From Micromonospora sp. MW-13 (GTDB taxonomy: Bacteria > Actinomycetota > Actinomycetes > Mycobacteriales > Micromonosporaceae): a stretch of DNA of 33,252 bases. Shown piece after piece: positions 1 through 8,570 of this stretch. Position numbers and translations under genes: made by a program. The stretch is from NCBI RefSeq assembly GCF_003434305.1, contig NZ_QKKX01000018.1, positions 1-33,252 on the forward strand, given 5' to 3'. A model generated the notes under the pieces. The model saw only the letters and a program-made list of their open reading frames with translations, ran no database searches and was not told the origin of the DNA. The stretch's first letter is position 1, and each line of letters starts with the position of its first letter.

Positions 1-615
1 TACGGGGTGGCGTTCATCGGCCTCGGGGTGGCGCTCATCAGCCTCGGGATCGACGCACTGGTCGACAATGACGTCCTGTACGGGGTGGCGCTCACCGGCC
101 TCGGGGTGGCGTTCATCGGCCTCGGGATCGCCAGGCTCGTCGGCAGTGACGTCCTAGCCGGGGTGGCGCTCACCGGCATCGGGGCGGCGATCATCGGCCT
201 CGGGATCGACGCCCTGGTCCACGATTACGACAATGACGTCCTGTTCGGGGTGGTGCACATCGGCCTCGGGGTGGTGCACATCGGCCTCGGGGTGGCGCTC
301 ATCGGCTATGGGATCGCCAGGCTCGTCGGCGGTGATGTTCCGTCCGGGGTGGCGTCCATCGGCATCGGGGTGGCTTTCATCGGCTATGGGGCAGACGTGC
401 TGGTCGAGGGTAGAGGGACCTTGGCCGGGGTGGCGCTCGTCGGCCTCGGGGTAGCGTTCATCGGCTTCGGGATTGCCGCCCTCGCAAGAACCGGTACGGG
501 AGAACGGCTACGAGCGTGGCTCGCGGCCCTGACGCGGGACCCGGCAGGCCATGAGGTGCCGGACGTGGAGAGCGAGAAGCCGGAAGCCGCCAGCCGCCAA
601 GCAGACACCGCCTAG
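1..615 (+). CDS. Gly-rich hydrophobic repeat protein, 5' partial
   Basis: The reading frame is open from the first base, so the true start lies upstream. About six copies of a roughly 26-residue unit are visible. Each consists of blocks such as GVALTGLG, GVAFIGLG and GIARLVG, followed by a short acidic linker (SDVLA, DNDVL). The regular Gly spacing in a hydrophobic background suggests stacked short membrane helices or a beta-solenoid; I cannot decide between them. The last 45 residues are polar and charged, with no repeat. The repeats are also similar at DNA level, so the array probably grew by recent duplication. I do not recognise a named family and assign no function. Confidence 0.6.
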   Translation, partial: YGVAFIGLGVALISLGIDALVDNDVLYGVALTGLGVAFIGLGIARLVGSDVLAGVALTGIGAAIIGLGIDALVHDYDNDVLFGVVHIGLGVVHIGLGVALIGYGIARLVGGDVPSGVASIGIGVAFIGYGADVLVEGRGTLAGVALVGLGVAFIGFGIAALARTGTGERLRAWLAALTRDPAGHEVPDVESEKPEAASRQADTA

Positions 616-626
616 GTGGCCCGCCG

Positions 627-744
627 GTAGCTTCCGGACCAAAAACAACTCCAACGCTGATCAAGGGCGTGATGAAGATCCGAGTTCCGGGAGTTCGCAC
701 GGTGCCATGACCAGGACTGGAGTTGTTTTTGGTCCGGAAGCTAC
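627..744. repeat. 27-bp perfect inverted repeat (hairpin or MITE-like)
   Basis: Bases 627-653 are the exact reverse complement of 718-744, separated by a 64-base spacer. The left arm contains GGACCAAAAACAACTCC. It starts 12 bases after the stop of the repeat protein, so it could end that transcript, or it could be the two ends of a tiny non-autonomous element. No flanking duplication is obvious. Apart from this, the gap between 616 and 1001 shows no gene I can support. Confidence 0.7.
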
Positions 745-1001
745 GGCGAGGCCCGGAGGCCGCCAGCAGGCCGGACACGGCACCACCCGGAAGAGAAGTC
801 CCGTGAGGTTTCGGCAACCGTGACGTCCGAGCCGACGTCGGCACCCCCCTGTGGTGGTCGTCTTCCTGCACCAACAGAGGCAGTCGGCGCTGCTGTGCCA
901 CCTGTCCTCGATCCGACAGAGCGTGAGCTGTCTCCGTGCTTTGCTGCTGGGAGAGAGAAGAACCTCTTGATCCGTCGTGTCCCATTCTGGAGGAGAAGAA
1001 C

Positions 1002-1520
1002 ATGCAGAAACTGAAGCGGGGAGCACTCGCGGTAAGTGCCGCCATCGCGTTCGGCGTCGCATCGGGCGCGGCACCGGCCAGCGCCTCACCATCGGCCGGC
1101 AACGAAGCCGCCTCGAACGTTCCTGGGGTGATGGCGGCAGACGAATGGACCGACGTCGGAAGTTGGGGAACCGCCTGCAACGGCGGCGACCGGACCGTCT
1201 ACAGCCAGGTACGGGACGGGTCGGCATTCGGACAAATCCGTATCTGTTGGAACGGCTGGGACGTACGGGTCTTCGCGGCCGTGGCCGACGGAAACGGCAT
1301 AGACGGCTACCACGCCGAGGCGCGCATCCGCTACAAGGTTCGGACGGCTAGCGGGTGGAGCGACTGGCACTACCGGGCACCTGCCGCCGCCTACGGGGGT
1401 GGAGCTTACGACGAAGGTGGCCCTTTCAAAGCCAACCAGGACACCACGTCCGTGCAAGCGGCGGTGTGCCTCTACAACGGCAGCACACTGATCGACTGCG
1501 ATGACGACGGCTGGCAGTAG
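1002..1520 (+). CDS. Small secreted protein
   Basis: Encodes 172 residues. The ATG at 1002 is preceded by GGAGGA at 989-994, which decides the start. The N-terminus MQKLKRG, a hydrophobic stretch and an APASAS cleavage-like site at about residues 24-31 form a clear Sec signal peptide. The mature part is Trp- and Gly-rich (WTDVGSW, WNGWDV, SGWSDWHY). It has four Cys that could form two disulfides, in CNGGD, RICWNG, AAVCLYNG and IDCDDDG. The size and Trp/Cys pattern suggest a compact extracellular beta-rich protein, possibly carbohydrate binding, but this is inference. No linked gene is apparent. Confidence 0.75.
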   Translation: MQKLKRGALAVSAAIAFGVASGAAPASASPSAGNEAASNVPGVMAADEWTDVGSWGTACNGGDRTVYSQVRDGSAFGQIRICWNGWDVRVFAAVADGNGIDGYHAEARIRYKVRTASGWSDWHYRAPAAAYGGGAYDEGGPFKANQDTTSVQAAVCLYNGSTLIDCDDDGWQ

Positions 1521-1700
1521 CCGCATCGGATCCGTTCGGCATGATCCCCTGCAGTCCTATGTCAGAAGGCAGGGCTCAGATCCCCCTGGCCGGCAGGGGC
1601 AAGCCTTCGACTTCGTCGCTAGTACTCCAACGTCACTTGGCTTCGGGGTTGGGCGTGGCGCGGGCATGAGGACGGCCACCGCGGTAATCATCGATGGTTT

Positions 1701-1887
1701 GTGAGGACAACCGAAGATCGTGCGGTGGCCGCGTGCCACAGCGTAGACCCCCACCGGTGGCGGGTCATCCTGGACGAGGCCACGGCGCGTGTCGCCGGCA
1801 GGTTCGCCCGGGCGGAGCCACGGGCGACGGCCGGGCGGTTCGTGGAGGGGCTGCTGTCGGGCGTGGAGCGTAAGACCTGCTGGTCTC
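1701..1887 (+). pseudogene. IS701-type transposase, N-terminal fragment
   Basis: The translation contains RFARAEPRATAGRFVEGL followed by LSGVERKTCW, matching the N-terminal region of IS701/IS4-like transposases of actinobacteria. The frame is cut after about 60 residues by the end of the IS6-family copy at 1888. The rest of the transposase is not found on the other side of that IS, so there was a deletion or rearrangement as well as an insertion. The 180 bases before it (1521-1700) hold no gene and may include the left end of this element. Confidence 0.6.
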
Positions 1888-2732
1888 GGCTCTGTTGCAT
1901 TGGGTGGATGCATGATCGACTCCAGCTTGCCCGGCATGGTCTGCTTGGCCGGTGAAGTCGCTGTCTCGTCTCCGGTTCTGGTCTCCGCCCGCGTCGGCGT
2001 TCGTCGGGTTCCGGTTCCCGCCTGAGGTGATCGTTCTGGCGGTCCGCTGGTACCTGCGGTTCAACCTGTCCTAACGGGATGTGGAGGAGTTGCTGGCCGA
2101 ACGCGGTGTCGAGGTGGATCACGTCACCGTCTACCGGTGGGTACAGCGGTTCACCCCGCTGCTGGCCGACGCCGCCCGCTTCACCCGCCACTCACCGGGG
2201 TGACCGCTGGCACGTGGACGAGACCTACGTCAAGGTCAACGGGGTTTGGCGGTACGTCTACCGGGCCGTCGACCAGCATGGTCAGGTCATCGACGTGCTC
2301 GTCTCAACCCGTCGGGACGCCGCCGCGGCCCGGAGGTTCTTCCACCGAGCACTGACCACGCTGAAGGTCACGCCCAGCGAAGTCGTCACCGACGCCGCCG
2401 CCCCCACCTACCCCAGGGTGCTCAACGACCTGGTCCCCTCGGCGTGGCACCACGTCGAACGGCACGCCAACAATCCGATCGAGGCCGATCACAGCCAGCT
2501 CAAGCACCGGCTCAGACCGATGCGCGGACTACGCACCGACCATACCGCCCAGACGATCATCACCGGCCACGCCTTCATCCAGAACCTACGCCGCGGACAC
2601 TACGAACTCGCCACCGACGTCCCACCGCTACACCGGGTTGCCGCCGCGTTCACCGAACTGGCACGAGCGATCTGACCAGTGCCCGCTGACGCGGCTCGGC
2701 GTACCCCACCGATCCGCCAATGCAACAGAGCC
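1888..2732 (+). mobile_element. IS6-family insertion sequence, copy 1, defective
   Basis: An 845-bp element bounded by the inverted ends GGCTCTGTTGCATTGG (1888-1903) and its reverse complement (2717-2732). Length, ends and transposase type fit the IS6/IS26-like group. The flanking 8-mers (CTGGTCTC and CCTGGGCG) are not a duplication, so the element has recombined since insertion or moved without leaving one. A second copy in opposite orientation lies at 20699-21541. Confidence 0.85.
1952..2675 (+). pseudogene. IS6-family DDE transposase, broken
   Basis: Starting from GTG at 1952, the reconstructed protein runs through a helix-turn-helix part (HVTVYRWVQRF) and a DDE domain with RWHVDETYVKVNG and later HVERHANNPIEADHSQLK. 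Two lesions inactivate it. A TAA at 2072-2074 replaces a Tyr codon that is intact in copy 2 (NLSYRDVEEL there). One extra T near 2201 then shifts the frame just before RWHVDE. Only the part after 2202 still reads to the normal end at 2675. No full-length protein is possible without recoding. Confidence 0.85.
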
Positions 2733-2737
2733 CCTGG

Positions 2738-3141
2738 GCGGACCCGGAGACTGGTGGTTCACGGGCTTCTCCCCTGGAGACCGGTTGTGCACCGACTGGT
2801 ACGACGAGCTCGACCCGGCCCACCACTTTTTCGTCAGCCACGGTCGGGCAGTTCATCGGCGATGTCAGCGACCGGTACCAGCGTGGGCTCGCCGAGGCGC
2901 AACTGCCGTACATGGTTGAGGAGCAGTTCCTGATCGAGGATCTCGACAGCGTCGCCAACCCGCGCTACGTGCTCGTCCTCGTCGACTCCGTAGGAGACAT
3001 GGATGACGAGGACTGTGAGCTCCCTCCGCCTACGTCGGCAGCGACTGGGACACCATGCTCGACGCCACACTGGCCGAACTCGGCCTTCAACCACGGGACC
3101 GACCCCGGTGGGGGATGTACCGAGGCGGGATGATCGAGTAG
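2738..3141 (+). pseudogene. Decayed hypothetical gene
   Basis: Three plausible protein segments lie one after another in different frames. The first is GDWWFTGFSPGDRLCTDWYD (from 2738), the second VGQFIGDVSDRYQRGLAEAQ (about 2850-3020), and the third YVGSDWDTMLDATLAELGLQ (about 3030), ending at TAG 3139-3141. The changes of frame imply at least two indels. The 5' end has been replaced by the IS6-family copy. I do not recognise the family; the composition looks like an ordinary soluble protein. Bases 3142-3317 show nothing further. Confidence 0.4.
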
Positions 3142-3317
3142 GACAAGGGACCCGCAGGCCGCCGCGTAGTCGGCCCGGCGACGACCGTGGACAACGAAGC
3201 CGGCATCGGCTGGCGGGCCCGACGGGGCACCCGTCGACAAGTTCATCGAGGTTGGCGACACGAAGACCGAGCACCGAGGGCGAGGCAGTGGGGGTCACGG
3301 CAGTAAGCGGGGAGCAG

Positions 3318-3357
3318 ACGGGTGTGGGGCCTCCGAACTCGGAGGCCCCACACCCGT
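3318..3357 (-). terminator. Strong hairpin after the RidA gene
   Basis: A perfect 19-bp inverted repeat (3318-3336 with 3339-3357) with only two bases between the arms. It sits 9 bases beyond the stop of the minus-strand RidA gene, where a terminator for the four-gene module is expected. There is no clear U-run, which is common for high-GC actinobacterial terminators. Confidence 0.6.
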
Positions 3358-3365
3358 TCCTTTGG

Positions 3366-3851
3366 CTAGACCGCGACCTCGAAGATCCCCTCGATCTCCA
3401 CACAGTTGTTCCGTGGCAGCTGCGCCATGCCGACTGCGGACCGGGCGTGCGGTGCCCGGTCACCGAAGATCTCATGGAACAGGTCAGACGCCCCATTGAT
3501 TACCGCTGGCTGCTCGATGAAATCCTCGGTCGAGTTCACCATCCCCAGCAGTTTCACGATCCGGGTCACGCGGTCCAGTGACCCGAGAGCGTTGCGGACG
3601 GTGCCGAGCATCGCGACCGCAGCCTCCCGGGCTGCCTCGTAACCCTGTTCTACGGTCAGGTCCCTGCCCAGCTTGCCGACGTGGATCGGCGTACCCGCCG
3701 AATCGGGCAGGTGCCCGGACAGGAACAGCAGGTTCCCGGTCTGCATGGACCGCAGATAGTTCCCAACCGGAGGAACCGACCTAGGAAGGTCGATACCCAA
3801 CTCGGCGACGCGGGCGTCGAAACCAGTCGTGATTGCTGTGTCGCTGCTCAT
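3366..3851 (-). CDS. RidA (YjgF/YER057c/UK114) family protein
   Basis: Encodes 161 residues. RidA-type proteins hydrolyse reactive enamine/imine intermediates that amino-acid-degrading enzymes produce. Family marks are GNLLFLSGHLP near residue 40, a central region around GTVRNALGSLDRVTRIVKL, and the C-terminal ARSAVGMAQLP then VEIEGIFEV. The Arg of ARSAVG fits the position of the active-site Arg in RidA. It is longer than classical RidA (about 128) because of an N-terminal extension, as in Rid subfamilies tied to particular pathways. Its start ATG overlaps the stop of the regulator upstream (3848-3851), so the two are translationally coupled. The context suggests it removes imines made during the catabolism served by this module. 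Confidence 0.85.
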   Translation of the reverse strand: MSSDTAITTGFDARVAELGIDLPRSVPPVGNYLRSMQTGNLLFLSGHLPDSAGTPIHVGKLGRDLTVEQGYEAAREAAVAMLGTVRNALGSLDRVTRIVKLLGMVNSTEDFIEQPAVINGASDLFHEIFGDRAPHARSAVGMAQLPRNNCVEIEGIFEVAV

Positions 3852-4507
3852 TCTTCCTTCTCGCCATTCCTCACCGAAGTGATGCAGTTGTAGATCGTTG
3901 TGCGGGACACACCAAGCTCCTCCGCCGCGATCGGCACACCCTTCTGCATCGCGAAGATGCCGCGCTTCTCCAGCGTGTGGACCAGGTGCTCACGGTCTTC
4001 CCTGGACAGTCGTGACACGGGAACGCCAAGTTCGGCGACCTCTTGGGCGATGATCGAGCGGACCACTTCCCGGGTGTCGTTGGAGAACAGGACCGGTGCC
4101 GGCTCCACCGGGTCCAGACCGGCCAGTTCCGCCAACGTGACCGCCGCCTTGCGAAGGTCGGTGATGTCCACGTTGATGCAGAACGCCCCGAACACCGTCC
4201 CCTGGTAGTCGCGCAGCACAAACGTCGACGCTTTCAGGGTGCGGCCGTTCTTGGTGGTGGTGACGTAGTTGACCCGGTCCTGTGCCTGGTCGCCTTCACC
4301 TAGGAGCTCCAGGCCGATGCGGCTCATAGACCCGCCGACGCTTCGGCCTGTTAGGTCACCGAAGATCGCGACGACCGTCCCATCCTTGCGGCGCCGGAAG
4401 TCGTGGATGACGACTTCGGCGTTCGGTCCCAGGAACTGTGCCAGGCGTGACGCAAGTTCGGTCAGGGACCGGATGTACTCGTCGGTGTTCTTCGTGGGCG
4501 AGCGCAT
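3848..4507 (-). CDS. YheO/DauR-like PAS-HTH transcriptional regulator
   Basis: Encodes 219 residues. Residues about 15-130 form the YheO-type PAS-like sensor (FLGPNAEVVIHDF, then FGAFCINVDITDLRKA). Residues about 160-215 form the helix-turn-helix domain (EKRGIFAMQKG, AAEELGVSRTTIYNCI). Members of this family control amino-acid or small-metabolite catabolism; DauR represses D-arginine use. It lies 9 bp downstream of the aldehyde dehydrogenase and overlaps the RidA gene by 4 bp, so it is co-transcribed with the enzymes it probably controls. The inverted repeat at 7459-7496, ahead of the transporter, is a candidate binding site. The ligand is unknown. Confidence 0.85.
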   Translation of the reverse strand: MRSPTKNTDEYIRSLTELASRLAQFLGPNAEVVIHDFRRRKDGTVVAIFGDLTGRSVGGSMSRIGLELLGEGDQAQDRVNYVTTTKNGRTLKASTFVLRDYQGTVFGAFCINVDITDLRKAAVTLAELAGLDPVEPAPVLFSNDTREVVRSIIAQEVAELGVPVSRLSREDREHLVHTLEKRGIFAMQKGVPIAAEELGVSRTTIYNCITSVRNGEKEE

Positions 4508-4516
4508 CGAGGACTC

Positions 4517-5995
4517 CTATCCGTTGAGCATGACGAACTTCAGCTGCATCATGCTCTCGATGGCGTACCGGGTGCCCTCAAGGCCGAACCCGGAGTCTTT
4601 CACCCCACCGAACGGCATGTTGTCGACCCGGAAGATCGGCACGTCGTTCACCATCAGCCCGCCGGACTCCACGTCCGGCATCGCGCTCAGGGCCCGGCCG
4701 ATGTCTCGGGTGAAGATCCCGGCCTGCAGGCCGTACTTGGAGTCGTTCAGCATCGCCACGCCCTGGTCCCAGTCCCGGTACGGCTTGACGGTGCACACGG
4801 GCCCGAAGATCTCCTCGTGCTCGACCTTCATGTCCCGGGAGGTGTTGGTGATGACGCTCGGGGTGACGACCGCACCCTCACGTTTGCCGCCAGTGAGCAC
4901 CTGTGCGCCCTGCCCGGCGGCCTCCTCGACCCAGCTGGCGATCCGCTCCGCCGAAGCGTCGTCGATGACTGGACCCAGGTCGGTGTCCTCCTCCAGCGGG
5001 TCGCCTACCCTCAGTGAAGCGACCTCGGCCAGGAGCCGGTCGACGAACTCCTCATACCGGGACTCGTGGACGATGAGACGCTGAACACCGATGCAGTACT
5101 GGCCGGCGTACACGTTGGCGCCACGCGCGCTGCGCCGGGCAGCGAACTCGATGTCGCTGGTCTCGTCGATCAGCACCCCGCCGTTGCCGCCGAGCTCAAG
5201 CGTCATGCGGATCTTCGGCGCGATCGACTTCAGGTACCATCCGACTTTCGCGCTGCCGGTGAACGACACCATCCGGATCCGTGCGTCCCGTACCATCTGC
5301 TCCGCGACAGAGTTCTCGCACGGCAGCACGCTGATCGCTTCCGGCGGCATCCCGGCCTCGAGCAGCAGCCGGCCCAAACGCAGCGCGGTCAGGGGTGCCT
5401 GCGGACTCGGCTTCAGGATAACCGGGTTGCCGGCCGCGATCGCCGGGGCGACCTTGTGCAGGGTCAGGTTCAACGGGAAGTTGAACGGGGCGATCGCCAG
5501 GACCGGGCCCAGCGGGAACAGCTTGGCGATCGCCAACCGCCGGTCCACCCCGGTAACGGACTCGCGAGCGGTCGTGGTGACGGTGCCCTGGTAGCGGGCG
5601 ACGTCGCCGTCCATGTCCAGGGGAACCTCGTGCCCGGCGATCCGCTTGGCTTCCTCGCCTGCGCCGCGGCAGTTGAGGATAGACCGGGCGACTTCGCCTC
5701 GCGCGTCGAACAGGGGCTTGCCGGCCTCCTTGGCGATCAGCTGCGCTAGCGGCTCACGGTCCCGCTCGATGAGGTCGGCCAGCGAGTTCAGGATCGCTGC
5801 CCTCTGGTAGCGCGGCATCTTCCGGGTCACGTCGAACGCCGTGGTCGCCGCCTTGAGGGCCGCGTCCGCCTGCTCGGCGCTGGCCTGGTAGCACTCGCCG
5901 ACCACGTCTCGGCGGTACGGGTTGGTGATGGGCGAGGTGGAGCTCGACGTGACCTCTTCGCCCCTGAGGATCATTGGCACGGTGGCCGTAGTCAT
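4517..5995 (-). CDS. NAD(P)-dependent aldehyde dehydrogenase
   Basis: Encodes 492 residues, the normal length for the ALDH superfamily. It oxidises an aldehyde to a carboxylate. Visible residues are Asn172 in APFNFPLN, Lys195 in LKPS (cofactor binding), the FTGS turn at 245-248, the general base Glu267 in LELGGN, and the catalytic Cys301 in GQYCIGVQR. The overall pattern resembles the succinate-semialdehyde, lactaldehyde and non-phosphorylating glyceraldehyde-phosphate group, but the substrate cannot be read from sequence. It follows the transporter by 70 bp and precedes the regulator by 9 bp. Together with RidA it suggests that a deaminated amino compound yields the aldehyde that this enzyme finishes. 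Confidence 0.9.
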   Translation of the reverse strand: MTTATVPMILRGEEVTSSSTSPITNPYRRDVVGECYQASAEQADAALKAATTAFDVTRKMPRYQRAAILNSLADLIERDREPLAQLIAKEAGKPLFDARGEVARSILNCRGAGEEAKRIAGHEVPLDMDGDVARYQGTVTTTARESVTGVDRRLAIAKLFPLGPVLAIAPFNFPLNLTLHKVAPAIAAGNPVILKPSPQAPLTALRLGRLLLEAGMPPEAISVLPCENSVAEQMVRDARIRMVSFTGSAKVGWYLKSIAPKIRMTLELGGNGGVLIDETSDIEFAARRSARGANVYAGQYCIGVQRLIVHESRYEEFVDRLLAEVASLRVGDPLEEDTDLGPVIDDASAERIASWVEEAAGQGAQVLTGGKREGAVVTPSVITNTSRDMKVEHEEIFGPVCTVKPYRDWDQGVAMLNDSKYGLQAGIFTRDIGRALSAMPDVESGGLMVNDVPIFRVDNMPFGGVKDSGFGLEGTRYAIESMMQLKFVMLNG

Positions 5996-6034
5996 TCCTT
6001 ACCTTCCAGTGGTGTTGCGGGAACGGGGGACTGG

Positions 6035-6060
6035 TGCGCCCCCAGCACCTGGGGGTCGCA
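6035..6060 (-). terminator. Hairpin between transporter and dehydrogenase genes
   Basis: An inverted repeat with a 7-bp core (CCCCCAG/CTGGGGG), a one-base bulge and four more pairs around a CAC loop. It lies in the 70-bp gap after the transporter gene and may lower transcription into the dehydrogenase or protect mRNA ends. There is no U-run, so full termination is doubtful. Confidence 0.35.
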
Positions 6061-6065
6061 CCTGG

Positions 6066-7409
6066 TCAGACGGTGCTGGTACTGGTCAGGTCCCGGGCGT
6101 GGCCTGGTGACCGGTCCGCGCGCTTGCGGGTCTCGATGGCGAGCAGACCGCCGATCACGGAGATCATCGCGCCGGCGAACAGGTAGAGACCAACAGACCA
6201 GCTCTTGTCGCCAGACCATGCCAGCAGCGCGGTGGTAATCATCGGGGTGAACCCGCCAGCGATGATGGACGACAGCTGGTAGCTGACAGATGCGGCGCTG
6301 TAGCGCATCTCGGCGGGGAACATCTCCATCAGGAACGCGGCCGACACTCCGTAGCTGGCTGCGTGACCGACCAGCCAGATCGCGAGGAACGCGACGAAGA
6401 TCGCGACGGTGTTCCCGGTGTCGATGAGCCAGAAGTACGGGAAGGCGAACAGCGCGGTGAAGCCAGCCCCGATGAGGAACACCGGCCTGCGGCCGATCCT
6501 GTCGGACAGCGCGGACCACGCCGGCAGGGTGATGAACTCCCCGATGGCCACGACGACGATGGCGATCAGGATCGTGTTGCGGCTGACGCCGAGCTTGTTG
6601 GTGGCGTACGACAGCGTGAACACGGTGACGATGAAGAAGATCAGGATGGCGACGAAGCTGACCATCGTGGCCTGGACGATACGGACCGGGTACTGCTTGA
6701 TGGCATCGAGGATCGGCAGGCGCTGCACCGTTTTCTTGGCCTGCATCTCCTTGAAGACCGGCGTTTCGTCGATCCGGGCCCGGATGACCAAGCCGACCCC
6801 GACGAGCAGGGCGCTGATCAGGAATGGGATCCGCCAGCCCCACGCCTGGAAGGCGTCGTCGGGCAGGGTGCCGACGATGGCGAACATGATGGTGCCGAGC
6901 GAGAGCCCGGCCGCGACGCCGAGCTGGGGGAGGCTGCCGTAGAAGCCTCGCTTGTCCGCGGGTGCGTGCTCGACCGCGATCAGGACGGCTCCGCCCCACT
7001 CGCCGCCCACGCCTAGTCCCTGAAAGAACCGCAAGATGACCAGGAGGAGGGGGGCGGCGATGCCGATCTGCTCGTAGGTGGGCAGTAGGCCGATGAGGAA
7101 CGTGGCGATGCCGGTGATCAACAAGGTCGCCACGAGCATGACCTTGCGGCCGATCTTGTCACCGAAGTGTCCGCCGAGGAAGCCGCCGACCGGTCTGGCG
7201 ATGAACCCGACGGCGAACGTGGCGAACGAGGCGAGGGTGCCGGCGGTCGGGTCGACGTTCGGGAAAAACGCGTGGCTGAAGACCAGGGCGGCCGCTGTGC
7301 CGTAGATGAAGAAGTCGTACCACTCGATGGTGGTACCCACGAGGCTGGCGAACGCGATCCTTCCGATCGACATTGGCTTTTTGGCCCCGGGTGCTGCCAG
7401 TTGCGACAT
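6066..7409 (-). CDS. MFS transporter, metabolite:H+ symporter (MHS) type
   Basis: Encodes 447 residues with 12 likely membrane helices. It is an inner-membrane proton symporter for organic acids or amino-acid-like compounds. MHS marks are GTTIEWYDFFIYG near residue 25, GFIARPVGG, GHFGDKIGRK in the loop after helix 2, and RFFQGLGVGGEWGGA. I chose ATG at 7409 because AAGGAG lies just upstream of it. The frame is open to 7787, but that stretch reads as non-protein-like Arg/Pro-rich sequence and covers a pseudogene. As the first gene of the module it presumably imports the substrate handled by the dehydrogenase and RidA protein. Confidence 0.9.
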   Translation of the reverse strand: MSQLAAPGAKKPMSIGRIAFASLVGTTIEWYDFFIYGTAAALVFSHAFFPNVDPTAGTLASFATFAVGFIARPVGGFLGGHFGDKIGRKVMLVATLLITGIATFLIGLLPTYEQIGIAAPLLLVILRFFQGLGVGGEWGGAVLIAVEHAPADKRGFYGSLPQLGVAAGLSLGTIMFAIVGTLPDDAFQAWGWRIPFLISALLVGVGLVIRARIDETPVFKEMQAKKTVQRLPILDAIKQYPVRIVQATMVSFVAILIFFIVTVFTLSYATNKLGVSRNTILIAIVVVAIGEFITLPAWSALSDRIGRRPVFLIGAGFTALFAFPYFWLIDTGNTVAIFVAFLAIWLVGHAASYGVSAAFLMEMFPAEMRYSAASVSYQLSSIIAGGFTPMITTALLAWSGDKSWSVGLYLFAGAMISVIGGLLAIETRKRADRSPGHARDLTSTSTV

Positions 7410-7439
7410 CGCAACTCCTTGGTGTGAGGGGTGGCGCTC

Positions 7440-7496
7440 ACCATGGCCGCGCCGTGTACGACATGTCAAGCACCTTGACGAAACGTTCACATGTCG
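7440..7496 (-). promoter_or_regulatory. Promoter and operator-like repeat for the transporter module
   Basis: On the minus strand a TTGACA -35 box lies at 7464-7469 with a weak -10 (CATGGT) at 7440-7445, 18 bp away. The perfect inverted repeat CGACATGT (7459-7466) and ACATGTCG (7489-7496) overlaps and sits just upstream of the -35. That is a suitable place for a repressor or activator such as the module's own YheO-like protein. Confidence 0.45.
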
Positions 7497-7737
7497 GGAC
7501 GCTGCCACAACCATCGGATCCGGGCGTCGGCCGGGGGCTGGGGTCGCCCGGAGCCGGGCGGCGAGGAGGCAGCCAGGTGGGCGGCCCGAGGCCGACACGG
7601 TGCTCGCCGCGCTGGCCCACCTGCACGTCGCGGGCGCGCCCGTCGACTGGGCCGCGTACCTGACCGGCACGGGGCCCGACGCGCCCGGTCGGAAGTCCTC
7701 GCCCTCCTGCCGAGGCATCCCCCACCCGGGCAGGGGC

Positions 7738-7920
7738 TGTACTCTGCCGGGGAGGGCGGCCGCAACGAGTCCCAGCCATGCCGCCACGCGCTACCCGGCT
7801 GCGACTGGGCATCGAGGATGACGTAATCCAGACCGGCGTGGCGCAGGTAGTAGCCCGCCGCCAAGCCCTCTGCCCGCCCCCGACGACCACCACATCACAC
7901 GATCCGGGCACGCCCGGCAT
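7738..7920 (-). pseudogene. FAD-dependent oxidoreductase, N-terminal remnant
   Basis: From 7920 the frame reads CDVVVVGGGQ, a dinucleotide-binding motif. A frame change follows, and then AAGYYLRHAGLDYVILDAQ and GSAWRHGWDSL, typical of flavin monooxygenase-like proteins. The first segment can be joined to the second only by removing two bases near 7868. After about residue 60 the similarity fades. Only the first fifth of the gene remains, so it is dead. Confidence 0.6.
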
Positions 7921-7922
7921 TT

Positions 7923-8360
7923 CCCTTCGCTCCGCAGATCATTGACGCCGTCTTCCGACACCATCGCGTCGAGACGCTCATTGGCAACCTGGTACCGCAT
8001 TCCACGCTCGGGTCGGCCGCGCTGACCCCACTGGACCTGTTCGTTGCGAACGAAGCCGAGGCGGCGGCGGTGCTCGGCCGCCACCACGACGACCCGACGG
8101 TCGCCGCACGGGAACTGCGCAAGCTGGGCCCCAGAGCAGCCGTGGTGACCGCTGGCCCGCGCGGTGCCGCCTACAGCGACGCCGACGACACCGTGCTCGT
8201 GCCCGCACAGCAGGTCAACGTGATCAACACCAGCGGAGCGGGGGACACGTTCCTCGGCACTCTTGCCGCGCGGCTTGCCCACCAGTTCCCGCTCTTCCAC
8301 GCAGTCGCCGACGGCGTGGCCGCCGCGACAAACTTCGTGCGCAGCGGCAAACAGCAGTAG
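7923..8360 (+). pseudogene. PfkB-family sugar kinase, C-terminal remnant
   Basis: The open frame encodes the last 145 residues or so of a ribokinase/PfkB-type kinase. It has LDLFVANEAEAAAVLG, a VVTAGPRGAAY strand and the ATP/anion-hole motif NTSGAGDTF with its catalytic Asp. The N-terminal sugar-binding half is missing, and the gene abuts the flavoprotein remnant at 7920. It is best viewed as a 5'-truncated fragment; a short protein could start at GTG 8070 but would not be a complete kinase. Confidence 0.65.
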
Positions 8361-8416
8361 CAACACACGAAGCGTCTCGAACTCTCACAGTAAGATCGAC
8401 AGGAAGGACGCACGTC

Positions 8417-8485
8417 GTGACTTCAGCCGACTTCGCCGACTGCGCCGCCCTGATCGATCACGGCGCCGACCAGCACATCACATAG
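8417..8485 (+). CDS. Possible 22-residue small ORF
   Basis: GTG at 8417 follows AGGAAGG (8400-8406) at good spacing and opens a 22-codon frame ending in TAG (VTSADFADCAALIDHG...). It lies in the 210-bp gap ahead of the MurG-like gene. It could be a leader peptide, a remnant or chance. A TAGACT -10-like box at 8523-8528, downstream of it, could serve the MurG-like gene. Confidence 0.2.
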   Translation: MTSADFADCAALIDHGADQHIT

Positions 8486-8570
8486 CCCACCAAGATCGGG
8501 CGAACGCGACATCGCGCGTCGCTAGACTGCCTCGACCCGTCCGGTACCGCGATCCTCGGAGTGGCTCGGC

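Noticed and set aside
1880..2740. Target-site duplications of the IS6-type copies
   Set aside because: The 8-bp flanks differ on both sides of both copies.
7410..7787. N-terminal extension of the MHS transporter
   Set aside because: AAGGAG and ATG at 7409 give the conserved length; the extension is Arg/Pro-rich and covers a promoter and a pseudogene.
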